Shown: in pieces, positions 6,075-12,722 of the stretch
Numbering within the stretch: the stretch's first letter is position 1
Layout of the letters: each line of letters starts with the position of its first letter
Source of the DNA: Bacteriovoracaceae bacterium UBA2394
GTDB lineage: Bacteria; Bdellovibrionota; UBA2394
Reading direction: 5' to 3'
Length of the DNA: 12,722 bases
Assembly (NCBI GenBank): GCA_002343335.1
Contig: DDSI01000258.1
Span: 988 to 13,709, forward strand
The notes under the pieces: model-generated
Told to the model about the DNA's origin: nothing
The model's input: only the letters and a program-made list of their open reading frames with translations
Database searches by the model: none
Position numbers and translations under genes: made by a program

Positions 6075-8882
6075 CTATTTTCGTCGCGCTTCGATGAGCT
6101 CAATAGCCTTCTCTAAAGTGAGATTGTCCGGCTCAATTTCCTTCGGGATGGAAGCGTTAATTTTCCCGCACTTACAATAGAGACCGTAGGGTCCATTATA
6201 AATTTCAATCGGCTTTTTCTCGATCGGATGCTGACCGACCACCCTTAGCGGCGTTGCTTTGGAGCGGCCCCGTGAGCCTCGCGTTCTCTCTTCTGCAAAG
6301 ACCTCAAGCGCTCGAGCAATGTCTATCTTTAGAACAGAATCCTCTTTTTTCAGCGAACGATACTCAGGCTTTTCTAATCCACCGCCCGATTTCACGATGT
6401 AAGGCCCAAATCTTCCCAAGCCCGCAGAAACTTTGTGCCCTTCTTTATCTTCGCCGAGCACACGAGGCAGTGAGAGATAACCGAGCGCATCCTCAAGGCC
6501 CAATTTTTGAAGATCGATTCCCTTTGGCAAAACGGAGCGCTTCACTTTTGGAACGACCTTTTCCGGTTCCGATTCCGTTTCCGTCACCTCGCCCGTTTTC
6601 GAATCCACTGTTGCTGTTTTTTTCTTGGATTTTTTCTTTTGCTTGGGCGCACTGCGATCTGCATCTTCTGCTTCGCCAAGCTGCAGATAGGGACCGTAAC
6701 GGCCTGACATCAAATAGACTTTGAGGCCCGTCTTTGGATCGATTCCCAAATTGGGAGGCCCATCTTTCTTCTGCTGAATAATGCGCTCAATATCCTCTTC
6801 CCCTAAATCCGCGGGGGCCAAATCCTCTGGAATGGAAGCTCGAATGGAATCTGCCGCATCTTTGGCGCGCGTCGCAAGGTAAGGACCGAATCGTCCAATT
6901 CTAAAATCCATATTCGGAAATTTATCAATGTCGATCGTGCGTGCTTCTTCAGGATCAATGCGCTTTTCCCGCGATTCGATCTGTGGACGAAGACCTTTTT
7001 TCTCATCTAAGAAAAATTCCTTGAGGAAGTCCTGCGACCTTCGTTTTCCCTCTGCAATTTCATCCAAATTGTCTTCCATGAGCGCAGTGAACTGGAGATC
7101 TACGAGCTCCGGAAAATGCTTTCGAAGAAGCTTTACCACCGCGAATGCCGTAAACGTCGGCACGAGTGCATTGCCCACGCGACGTACATAGCCGCGATCG
7201 ATAATGGTAGAAATAATAGAGGCGTAAGTGGACGGACGACCCACGCCTTCTTTTTCCAGAGTTTGCACAAGGGTGGCTTCGGTAAATCTCGCCGGCGGTT
7301 TGGTTTCGTGCTCAGTGACTTTGAGCGTCTTTTGATCGAGGATGTCGCCCACCTTGAGTGGCGGCAGAATCACTTCTCGCTCTTCGAGCGCAGCTTCCGC
7401 ATCATCGGTACCTTCCACGTACGCTCGCAAAAATCCTGGGAATAAAATTCGAGTCCCCGACGCTTGAAATTGAGCGCGAGGTTCAACGCCCTTCACATTC
7501 GCGTCGACTACGATCGCGACACTCAACTGCTTGGAATCCGCCATCTGAGTAGCGACGGTTCGCTTCCAAATGAGATCGTAGAGCGCGAGTTCAATTCCAG
7601 AGAGCCCGGTCTCTTGCGGCACTTTGAACTCTTGCCCGGCAGGACGGATGGCTTCGTGAGCTTCTTGAGCTCCCTTCGATTTGGAAGCAAATTGTCTTGG
7701 ACCATCACTCAAATACTCTTTGCCATAGAGTCCTTCCACCTGCCGTCTAGAAGCGGAAATGGCTTCCGCAGAAAGATTCACAGAGTCCGTACGCATATAG
7801 GTGATAAACCCTTTTTCATAGAGTCCCTGCGCCACTCGCATCGTGTCTCTCGTGGATAGTCCTAATTTTCGGTTCGACTCCTGCTGCAAAGTTGAAGTGA
7901 TAAAAGGCGGCGCAGATTTTCGAGAGAGAGGCTTTTCATTCACCTCAGACACCCGCCAGGTCGCTGAGCCCAATTCTTTTTCGAGCTTCTGCGCTTCGTC
8001 TTTCATCAGAAGGTAAACATCTTTTCCCTCGATAACTTTTCCGGTGTGCTCGTCGAAATCTTTTCCGGTAGCGATCTTTTTCGGTCCGACCTTCAGAAGT
8101 TTGGTCTCTAACTCTCCCTTCGGCGAAGAAAGATTGGCGATCATTCCGCAGTAAATCGCCTTTTTAAACCGAATGCGCTGCTCTTCTCGCTCCACGATGA
8201 GGCGAGTGGCCACCGATTGCACTCGACCCGCGCTTAAGCCGTACGCAATTTTTTTCCAAAGCAGAGGAGAAAGGGAATAGCCATAGAGCCGGTCCAAAAT
8301 GCGTCGCGACTCCTGAGCTTGGACTAATTTGTCGTCCACTTCTCGAAAGTTGTTCAACGACTCGGCAATCGCCTCTTTGGTAATTTCATGAAACACCATT
8401 CGCTTCACTGGCACTTTGGGCTGCAAAACGGCCAATAAGTGGTGGGAAATGCTCTCTCCTTCGCGATCCTCGTCCGTTGCGAGAATCAATTCCGTGGCAT
8501 CCTCGAGACAATCCTTAAGGTGACGAATGATCTTTATCTTTCCGGAAGGAATTATATAGAGAGGGGTGAAATTTCGATCCACATCGATCCCCAAATTGGC
8601 CCACTTCTCCTTTTTATACTTCTCCGGAATTTCCTTGGCCGAGGCCGGAAGATCGCGAATATGGCCCACGCAGGCCTCCACATGGAAATCGAAGGGCAAA
8701 AATTTGCGGATGGTCTTGGCTTTGGTGGGCGACTCAACGATGACAAGAGGCTTCGGGCGCGCGCCTGAACTGCGCGGCGGCACTTTATGGGATGAGGCCA
8801 CATCCGATTTATTCTTTGCCGCTTTCTTTGCCTTCGCTTCAGCTTTCGAAGCGTCCGCAGTCGTTGAACTTTGTTTTGCCAT
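6075..8882 (-). CDS. topA: DNA topoisomerase I (type IA)
   Basis: This enzyme relaxes negatively supercoiled DNA by cutting and rejoining one strand through a tyrosine. The 935-residue product opens with a Lys/Ala-rich tail (1-43). The TOPRIM domain follows, with VIVESPTKAKTI (E50) and the metal-binding DEDREGE (D137, D139, E141). Next come the SAGRVQSVATRLI segment (217-229) and the active-site loop GFITYMRTDS (nucleophile Y362, R364). LEKEGVGRPSTYASII (542-557) is also typical. The C-terminus has no Cys4 zinc fingers. It carries at least four TOPRIM-associated repeats with FGPY- or YGPY-type cores near residues 665, 729, 825 and 897, interrupted by a Lys-rich linker (about 747-782). The ATG at 8882 has AGGTGA three bases upstream. 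The gene is divergent from trmFO; in many genomes the two are neighbours. No convincing terminator follows the stop. The identification is secure. Confidence 0.98.
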   Translation of the reverse strand: MAKQSSTTADASKAEAKAKKAAKNKSDVASSHKVPPRSSGARPKPLVIVESPTKAKTIRKFLPFDFHVEACVGHIRDLPASAKEIPEKYKKEKWANLGIDVDRNFTPLYIIPSGKIKIIRHLKDCLEDATELILATDEDREGESISHHLLAVLQPKVPVKRMVFHEITKEAIAESLNNFREVDDKLVQAQESRRILDRLYGYSLSPLLWKKIAYGLSAGRVQSVATRLIVEREEQRIRFKKAIYCGMIANLSSPKGELETKLLKVGPKKIATGKDFDEHTGKVIEGKDVYLLMKDEAQKLEKELGSATWRVSEVNEKPLSRKSAPPFITSTLQQESNRKLGLSTRDTMRVAQGLYEKGFITYMRTDSVNLSAEAISASRRQVEGLYGKEYLSDGPRQFASKSKGAQEAHEAIRPAGQEFKVPQETGLSGIELALYDLIWKRTVATQMADSKQLSVAIVVDANVKGVEPRAQFQASGTRILFPGFLRAYVEGTDDAEAALEEREVILPPLKVGDILDQKTLKVTEHETKPPARFTEATLVQTLEKEGVGRPSTYASIISTIIDRGYVRRVGNALVPTFTAFAVVKLLRKHFPELVDLQFTALMEDNLDEIAEGKRRSQDFLKEFFLDEKKGLRPQIESREKRIDPEEARTIDIDKFPNMDFRIGRFGPYLATRAKDAADSIRASIPEDLAPADLGEEDIERIIQQKKDGPPNLGIDPKTGLKVYLMSGRYGPYLQLGEAEDADRSAPKQKKKSKKKTATVDSKTGEVTETESEPEKVVPKVKRSVLPKGIDLQKLGLEDALGYLSLPRVLGEDKEGHKVSAGLGRFGPYIVKSGGGLEKPEYRSLKKEDSVLKIDIARALEVFAEERTRGSRGRSKATPLRVVGQHPIEKKPIEIYNGPYGLYCKCGKINASIPKEIEPDNLTLEKAIELIEARRK

Positions 8883-9010
8883 GGATCACCTTATCTTAAG
8901 GGCCCTATTCCTCGCATACAAGTCAGAGTTCATTCCACAAAATTTTTGAAAAGTGAGTTTTGGTTGTTTTTATCGAGAAACACGTTACCTAAGTTGAACG
9001 AAGTATTTTT
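8883..9010. promoter_or_regulatory. Divergent topA/trmFO intergenic region
   Basis: These 128 bases must serve both directions. For the plus strand the best candidate is TTGAAA (8946-8951) with TTTATC (8969-8974), 17 bases apart; the -35 is good and the -10 weak. For the minus strand I find no pair that leaves a sensible leader for topA. An 8-bp perfect palindrome, AGGGCCCT, lies at 8899-8906 in the topA leader; its role is unknown. trmFO has no recognisable Shine-Dalgarno here. Confidence 0.35.
8886..8891 (-). promoter_or_regulatory. Shine-Dalgarno of topA
   Basis: AGGTGA on the minus strand, three bases before the topA ATG, complements the 16S rRNA tail well, though it sits close to the start. 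It supports ATG 8882 and so inclusion of the Lys-rich N-terminal tail. Confidence 0.6.
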
Positions 9011-10453
9011 ATGACGCAACTCGCCTCAAAGCAAACTTTTGTAATTGGAGCAGGACTCGCAGGAAGTGAAGCGGCACTTGTTCTTGCAAATTTTGGATTC
9101 GAAGTCGTTCTTATCGAACAAAAGCCGACTCAGTATTCTGCGGTTCATCGATTGCCCGGAGCGGCGGAACTTGTCTGTTCGAATTCCTTCAAATCTTTGG
9201 AACATGGATCGGCTCATGGCCTTCTCAAAGCGGAGCTGATGGAACTGCAATCTCCTCTCATGCAAATAGCAATGCGCTGTCGAATTCCAGGAGGAAAGGC
9301 GCTCACCGTGGATCGAGAACTCTTCTCTCAATGCGTTACAGAAGCGTTAAAAAATCATCCTCGCATTACTTATCGAGAGGAAGAATGCCGAAGTCTTCCC
9401 ACTCACACACCCACCTTAGTGGCGAGCGGCCCGCTGTCGTCCGATGCACTCATGAAGGATCTCTTAAGAATTTTGGAGGACGACGGACTTTATTTTTACG
9501 ACGCGACCTCGCCAGTGATTACTCTTGAATCGCTTGAAATGGAGAAATTTTTTTGGGGGGCCCGCCATGATCCGTTTGGCTCAGACTATTTGAACTTGCC
9601 CCTCACGAAGGAACAATACTTTGAATTTCGAAATGATTTACTCACAGCGGAAAAGACGGAAGCCCATCATCCGGAAGAGTCATTAAAATTTTTTGAGGGC
9701 TGCTTACCCATCGAAGTTCTCGCCGAGCGCGGTGAAGATACACTCGCATTTAGTTGCATGAGACCGATTGGGCTCAATCCCGAAAACTTAAAGCCACGGC
9801 CCTACGCGGTCATTCAGTTTCGGAGAGAGAAAGCAGCCGGAGAATTGCTCAACATGGTAGGGTTCCAAACGCGGATGAAGTGGCCGGAGCAAGAGCGAGT
9901 CTTTCGAAAACTCCCCGGAATGGGAAATGCGGAATTTGTGCGATTGGGCGCTATGCACAGAAATACTTTCATCAACGCTCCAAAACATTTGAATGAAAAA
10001 TTGGAGCTCATTCGAAAGCCTGGTTATTTCTTTGCAGGACAATTGATTGGCAGTGAAGGATACACGGAAGCGGTTGCGACAGGACATTACGCGGCGCTGC
10101 AGATGGCAGGATTTCGCATGTTGCCTGAGTTAACAGCCATGCGCAGTTTAGTCCGATATCTCAATCATTCCGACCCTCTTCATTTTCAACCCATGAATTT
10201 TAACTTCGGACTTCTCCCTGACGCATCATCTCAAATATCAGACGGTTCTACACTAAAGGGAAGGAGACTGGGGAAATCCGAACGAAACGCTCTTAGAGCC
10301 AGTCAGGCTCTGTCCCAGCTGAAGCAATGGAAAGAGGAAAACTGGAGCAATGGAGGCAGCGCTACCTGGATGAGCAAGTCCTCGAGCGGAGTTTTAGCCC
10401 GGAAACTTTCCGAGCAAGACGATCGGATCTCGAACACCTCCATCAATGGTTAG
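9011..10453 (+). CDS. trmFO: Methylenetetrahydrofolate-tRNA-(uracil-5-)-methyltransferase
   Basis: TrmFO makes m5U54 in the T-loop of tRNA, using methylenetetrahydrofolate as carbon donor and FAD as cofactor. The N-terminal Rossmann motif is VIGAGLAGSEAA (11-22; G13, G15, G18). The family signature AELVCSNSFKS follows, with C56 matching the conserved Cys53 of the Bacillus subtilis enzyme, and EGCLPIEVLAERG supplies C231 (equivalent to Cys226). LVASGPLSSDAL (136-147), GQLIGSEGYTEAVATG (343-358) and QPMNFNFGLLP (393-403) are also typical. At 480 residues it is about 30-40 longer than usual. The extra tail after about residue 445 resembles nothing in the family and is the frame-shifted shadow of the xerC start, which overlaps by 127 bases. 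The ATG at 9011 gives a normal short lead-in to the FAD motif; the upstream region has no clear ribosome site. Probably the first gene of the plus-strand operon. Confidence 0.96.
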   Translation: MTQLASKQTFVIGAGLAGSEAALVLANFGFEVVLIEQKPTQYSAVHRLPGAAELVCSNSFKSLEHGSAHGLLKAELMELQSPLMQIAMRCRIPGGKALTVDRELFSQCVTEALKNHPRITYREEECRSLPTHTPTLVASGPLSSDALMKDLLRILEDDGLYFYDATSPVITLESLEMEKFFWGARHDPFGSDYLNLPLTKEQYFEFRNDLLTAEKTEAHHPEESLKFFEGCLPIEVLAERGEDTLAFSCMRPIGLNPENLKPRPYAVIQFRREKAAGELLNMVGFQTRMKWPEQERVFRKLPGMGNAEFVRLGAMHRNTFINAPKHLNEKLELIRKPGYFFAGQLIGSEGYTEAVATGHYAALQMAGFRMLPELTAMRSLVRYLNHSDPLHFQPMNFNFGLLPDASSQISDGSTLKGRRLGKSERNALRASQALSQLKQWKEENWSNGGSATWMSKSSSGVLARKLSEQDDRISNTSING

Positions 10454-11175
10454 AAAACAACGCCGCCGCTTTAGACATTCAAGCCTGGGATCGATTCTGT
10501 GCCGAATTACAGCGCGACTATGCACCGGCAACGATTCGTCGAATGTTTTCAACCTATCGAGTGTTTTTTACGGAGATCACTCGTCACACGAAAGATTTTC
10601 CACTCTTAGATTTTCCCCGCGTCCGCAGCGAAAAGAAACTTCCACGCGTCCTTTCGTTCGATGAAGTATCGGAAATTCTGCAGACAACTCACGGCACATT
10701 TACCGTTCTCCTCGAATTTCTCTATGGAACGGGATGCCGCATTTCTGAGGCTTGTTCAATGCAATGGAAGGAAGTGGATTTTTTGCAGAAGCAGGCTCGG
10801 CTTCGAGGCAAAGGTCGGAAGTTTCGGATCGTTCCGCTTCATCCCTTGATGACTCAATTGTTGGAACGTCAGAGAGAAAAACATCCCGACTCTCCCTTCG
10901 TGTTTCCCTCACAGACCGATGCGAGCAAAGCCGTGAATCCGCGAGTGGTTCGTCGATGGTTTCGAGATTTTTGCAAAGACAGAAACTTTCGAAAGCATTT
11001 GCATCCGCATCTCTTTCGACACTCCACGGCAACTCATTTGCTGGATGGGGGAGCGGACCTCCGATTCATTCAAGAATTGCTCGGACATACCTCTCTTTCG
11101 ACGACGCAGCGCTATTTAAGCGTATCGAAGCAGAGACTCCTCGAAATTTTTGACCGGGCGCATCCCCGAGCTTAA
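10327..11175 (+). CDS. xerC: Tyrosine recombinase, XerC family
   Basis: XerC-type recombinases resolve chromosome dimers at dif together with a partner and FtsK. The 282-residue protein has the SAM-like core-binding N-domain (about 7-95, RSFSPETFRARRSDLEHL) and the catalytic domain with all expected residues: R138 (YGTGCRISEA), K162 (RGKGRKF), H228 and R231 (HLFRHSTATHLL), H254 (LLGHTSLSTTQRYL) and nucleophile Y263. The start is forced: upstream in frame there is a TAG at 10294 and no ATG, GTG or TTG before the ATG at 10327, while starting later would cut into the N-domain. The ATG has no good Shine-Dalgarno and lies 127 bases inside trmFO, in another frame, so translation may depend on coupling to trmFO. 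XerC is assigned from family match and the trmFO neighbourhood; a XerD or single-recombinase role cannot be excluded. Confidence 0.93.
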   Translation: MERGKLEQWRQRYLDEQVLERSFSPETFRARRSDLEHLHQWLENNAAALDIQAWDRFCAELQRDYAPATIRRMFSTYRVFFTEITRHTKDFPLLDFPRVRSEKKLPRVLSFDEVSEILQTTHGTFTVLLEFLYGTGCRISEACSMQWKEVDFLQKQARLRGKGRKFRIVPLHPLMTQLLERQREKHPDSPFVFPSQTDASKAVNPRVVRRWFRDFCKDRNFRKHLHPHLFRHSTATHLLDGGADLRFIQELLGHTSLSTTQRYLSVSKQRLLEIFDRAHPRA

Positions 11176-11209
11176 TACGCTGCTGTGTTAGAATCGACTC
11201 GGGGGACAA

Positions 11210-12373
11210 ATGACTTCGGATTCCGGTCCAGCGCGGAAAATTCGCGCTAAAGTGACCGATAACCAAAATCTTTCCAATCTTAGTGCCGAAGAAGGATTTC
11301 TCTGGTCACGCTTAGGCGATGGTCTTCCGCTGCATGAAGTCGTTCTTATCTCTCCATTCTCCGCTGAGGAAACCGCCAAGCGCCTTCAAGATCTTGTTAA
11401 AAAGGGCGCTGCAGAATGGATTGAAGCTCCCGGCGAACCTGCGGCGCCGCTCTCAGAATTTGTGGCCCGGGAACTGGCCGCGGATGAGGCACACCCAGAA
11501 TGGAAAACGTTAAATCGCGCCATGCGAATCGAAATTCTACAGAAATTTGAATCGATCGAAGCGGCAACTAATCCGTATGAAATTCTAGAAGCCACTCCCC
11601 GCACGAGCGAACAAGAAATGAAGCGTCTTTATCTGTCGCTTTCAAAACGGTTTCATCCTGACCGATTTTTTAAATTCTCGATGGGCCCTTACAAACAGAA
11701 ACTGGATTCCATTTTTACTCGGATTCAAAAAGCTCACGCCACTCTTAAAAACAGCCACGAGCGTGAAGCTATTAATCGAAAACTGAATCTGCAAAATCGT
11801 CCGAAGGCGCCACCCACCATTCCTAAGACTCTCTCTCAAGAAGTGCAAAAGATTGGTAAAGCCGAGCATCACTTTAAGCAGGGTTTGGAACAGGAGAAAG
11901 CCCGCGATTATATGGCCGCCTACAATTCTTATGTTCTCGCAGTTCAGTTGAACGCCAATCGTGAACAGTATCAAAAGGCGATGAATGATGTTCGTCCTTA
12001 CATGCTCAAAGAGAAAGCAAAGCAGATTATTGAAAAGGCCCATGTGAAAGTTCAACTGGCAGGTTCCGGCCAAGACATTTTGCAAATGGCGGAAGATGCG
12101 ATGCGATGCGATCCCGATCTTACCGACGCACAGCTCCTGTGGGCGAAACAAATTGTCGAATTGAAAATGGTGGATAAAGTGCGTGACGCCAAGGAGCGAC
12201 TGCTTCGTGCAAAGGCAAAGCTTCCAAAGGACCCAGAGCCTCGTTACCTTCTCGCACGATGTCATTTATTTTTAGGCGATGACGACGCTGCCCTTCGAGA
12301 AGCGGAGGAAGTCTTGAAAATTCAACCAAGCCACGGCGGCGCTCGACGCATTGTGGATAAAACAAAACCCTAA
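11210..12373 (+). CDS. J-domain (Hsp40-like) protein with N-terminal winged-helix-like and C-terminal TPR regions
   Basis: The 387-residue product has no signal peptide. Residues 22-72 (LSAEEGFLWSRLGDG onward, ending in KKGAAEWIE) look like a small winged-helix or DUF4388-like module of the kind often found in deltaproteobacterial proteins. Residues 121-188 form a J domain: NPYEILEATP, a helix II ending in KRFHPDRF with the intact HPD triad (H149, P150, D151), and helix III. There is no Gly/Phe region, zinc-finger domain or DnaJ substrate-binding domain. Residues about 216-380 are helical with TPR-like repeats; the clearest ones are HHFKQGLEQEKARDYMAAY (220-238) and YLLARCHLFLGDDDAALREA (346-365). 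GGGGGA precedes the ATG closely. It starts 34 bases after xerC and ends 64 bases before an Hsp70 gene, so it probably stimulates that Hsp70's ATPase and targets it to clients through the TPRs. The Hsp70 partnership is inferred from family and context. Confidence 0.88.
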   Translation: MTSDSGPARKIRAKVTDNQNLSNLSAEEGFLWSRLGDGLPLHEVVLISPFSAEETAKRLQDLVKKGAAEWIEAPGEPAAPLSEFVARELAADEAHPEWKTLNRAMRIEILQKFESIEAATNPYEILEATPRTSEQEMKRLYLSLSKRFHPDRFFKFSMGPYKQKLDSIFTRIQKAHATLKNSHEREAINRKLNLQNRPKAPPTIPKTLSQEVQKIGKAEHHFKQGLEQEKARDYMAAYNSYVLAVQLNANREQYQKAMNDVRPYMLKEKAKQIIEKAHVKVQLAGSGQDILQMAEDAMRCDPDLTDAQLLWAKQIVELKMVDKVRDAKERLLRAKAKLPKDPEPRYLLARCHLFLGDDDAALREAEEVLKIQPSHGGARRIVDKTKP

Positions 12374-12437
12374 GCCCTTTACAGCCCCAGCAAGCCAAGA
12401 AAAGCATTCCGCGATAAGATAGAAGCACTGTCTCATC

Positions 12438-12722
12438 ATGCGTGAAATTGTCCTCGGAATAGATCTCGGGACCACCTACTCCTGCGTGGCCATCATGGAA
12501 GCGGATACGCCGCGCGTCCTTGAACAGAAGGGCGGCTATCGTACTCTTCCTTCCGTTGTCGCTTTCAATCCTGAGGGTTCGCATATGGTCGGTCATATCG
12601 CCAAACGACAGGCCGTCACGAATGCTGAGAATACAATTTACTGTGCAAAGCGATTAATCGGACGAAATTTTGAATCGCCTGAGGTTCAACGAGCCGTCGG
12701 GAGTGTGCCCTATAAATTGGTG
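12438..12722 (+). CDS. dnaK: DnaK-family Hsp70 chaperone (partial, N-terminal 95 residues)
   Basis: Ninety-five codons from the ATG at 12438 reach the right edge. The N-terminus has the Hsp70 phosphate-1 loop [14 protein letters not shown] (7-20), then [18 protein letters not shown], a [16 protein letters not shown] stretch and YCAKRLIGR, all diagnostic of the DnaK nucleotide-binding domain. It binds ATP and holds unfolded polypeptides in cycles driven by J proteins and a nucleotide exchange factor. A TAG in frame at 12420 makes this the only ATG available. There is no clear Shine-Dalgarno, and the 64-base gap before it shows no promoter, so it is probably read with the J-domain gene upstream. 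It may be the main DnaK or a paralogue; the short N-terminus and the absence of grpE in view leave this open. The C-terminal substrate-binding domain is not visible. Confidence 0.93.
   Translation, partial: MREIVLGIDLGTTYSCVAIMEADTPRVLEQKGGYRTLPSVVAFNPEGSHMVGHIAKRQAVTNAENTIYCAKRLIGRNFESPEVQRAVGSVPYKLV

Noticed and set aside
6073..6108. Inverted repeat GGCTATT/AATAGCC spanning the topA stop codon, as a topA terminator
   Set aside because: The 7-bp arms are 22 bases apart inside coding sequence and no T tract follows on the minus strand, so it does not look like a rho-independent terminator.
10294..10453. Possibility that xerC is a pseudogene truncated at its N-terminus by the trmFO overlap
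   Set aside because: The N-domain sequence is complete in the overlap and all catalytic residues are present, so xerC looks intact.
11642..12265. A 207-codon minus-strand frame opposite the J-domain/TPR gene
   Set aside because: It lies wholly within a gene with clear J-domain and TPR motifs; the product is Phe/Leu/Cys-rich as expected from an antisense shadow.
1..12722. CRISPR arrays, tRNA or rRNA genes, insertion sequences, prophage or toxin-antitoxin loci
   Set aside because: I searched by eye on both strands and found no spaced direct repeats, cloverleaf sequences, transposase motifs or terminal inverted repeats. The only recombinase is the chromosomal XerC-type enzyme in a housekeeping context.

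Overview
The window looks like a chromosomal segment of a Gram-negative bacterium. Base composition is roughly balanced, and CGA is the preferred arginine codon where I counted it (xerC). The gene set is topA with C-terminal TOPRIM-associated repeats instead of zinc fingers, a folate-type trmFO, xerC, a J-domain/TPR protein and an Hsp70. Together with two large or unfamiliar secreted proteins, this fits the former Deltaproteobacteria, such as Bdellovibrionota/Oligoflexia or relatives. That placement is inferred from gene content and order; there is no rRNA or other marker here to settle it.

Left part, all on the minus strand. Positions 1-4596 are one uninterrupted frame for a very large exported protein: 1,532 codons are visible and it runs off the left edge. 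It has a signal peptide and a Thr/Arg/Pro repeat linker, and I recognise no family. After an intergenic stretch (4597-4888) and a strong rho-independent terminator (4889-4926) comes a 300-residue, Ala-rich secreted protein (4969-5871). That gene has its own TTGACA promoter, a leader of about 110 nt and a good Shine-Dalgarno, so it reads as a stand-alone, probably well expressed transcription unit. Next is topA, DNA topoisomerase I (6075-8882).

Right part, all on the plus strand, divergent from topA across 128 bp. trmFO (9011-10453) and xerC (10327-11175) overlap by an unusual 127 bp in different frames. They are followed by a winged-helix-like/J-domain/TPR protein (11210-12373) and the first 95 codons of a DnaK-family Hsp70 (12438 to the right edge). 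Spacing suggests one operon joining tRNA modification, chromosome-dimer resolution and a local Hsp40/Hsp70 pair.

Most of the window is conserved housekeeping sequence. The parts that resist explanation are the giant exported protein, the 300-residue secreted protein with its structured leader, the long trmFO/xerC overlap and the J-domain fusion beside an Hsp70. I see no CRISPR array, tRNA, rRNA, insertion sequence or prophage.
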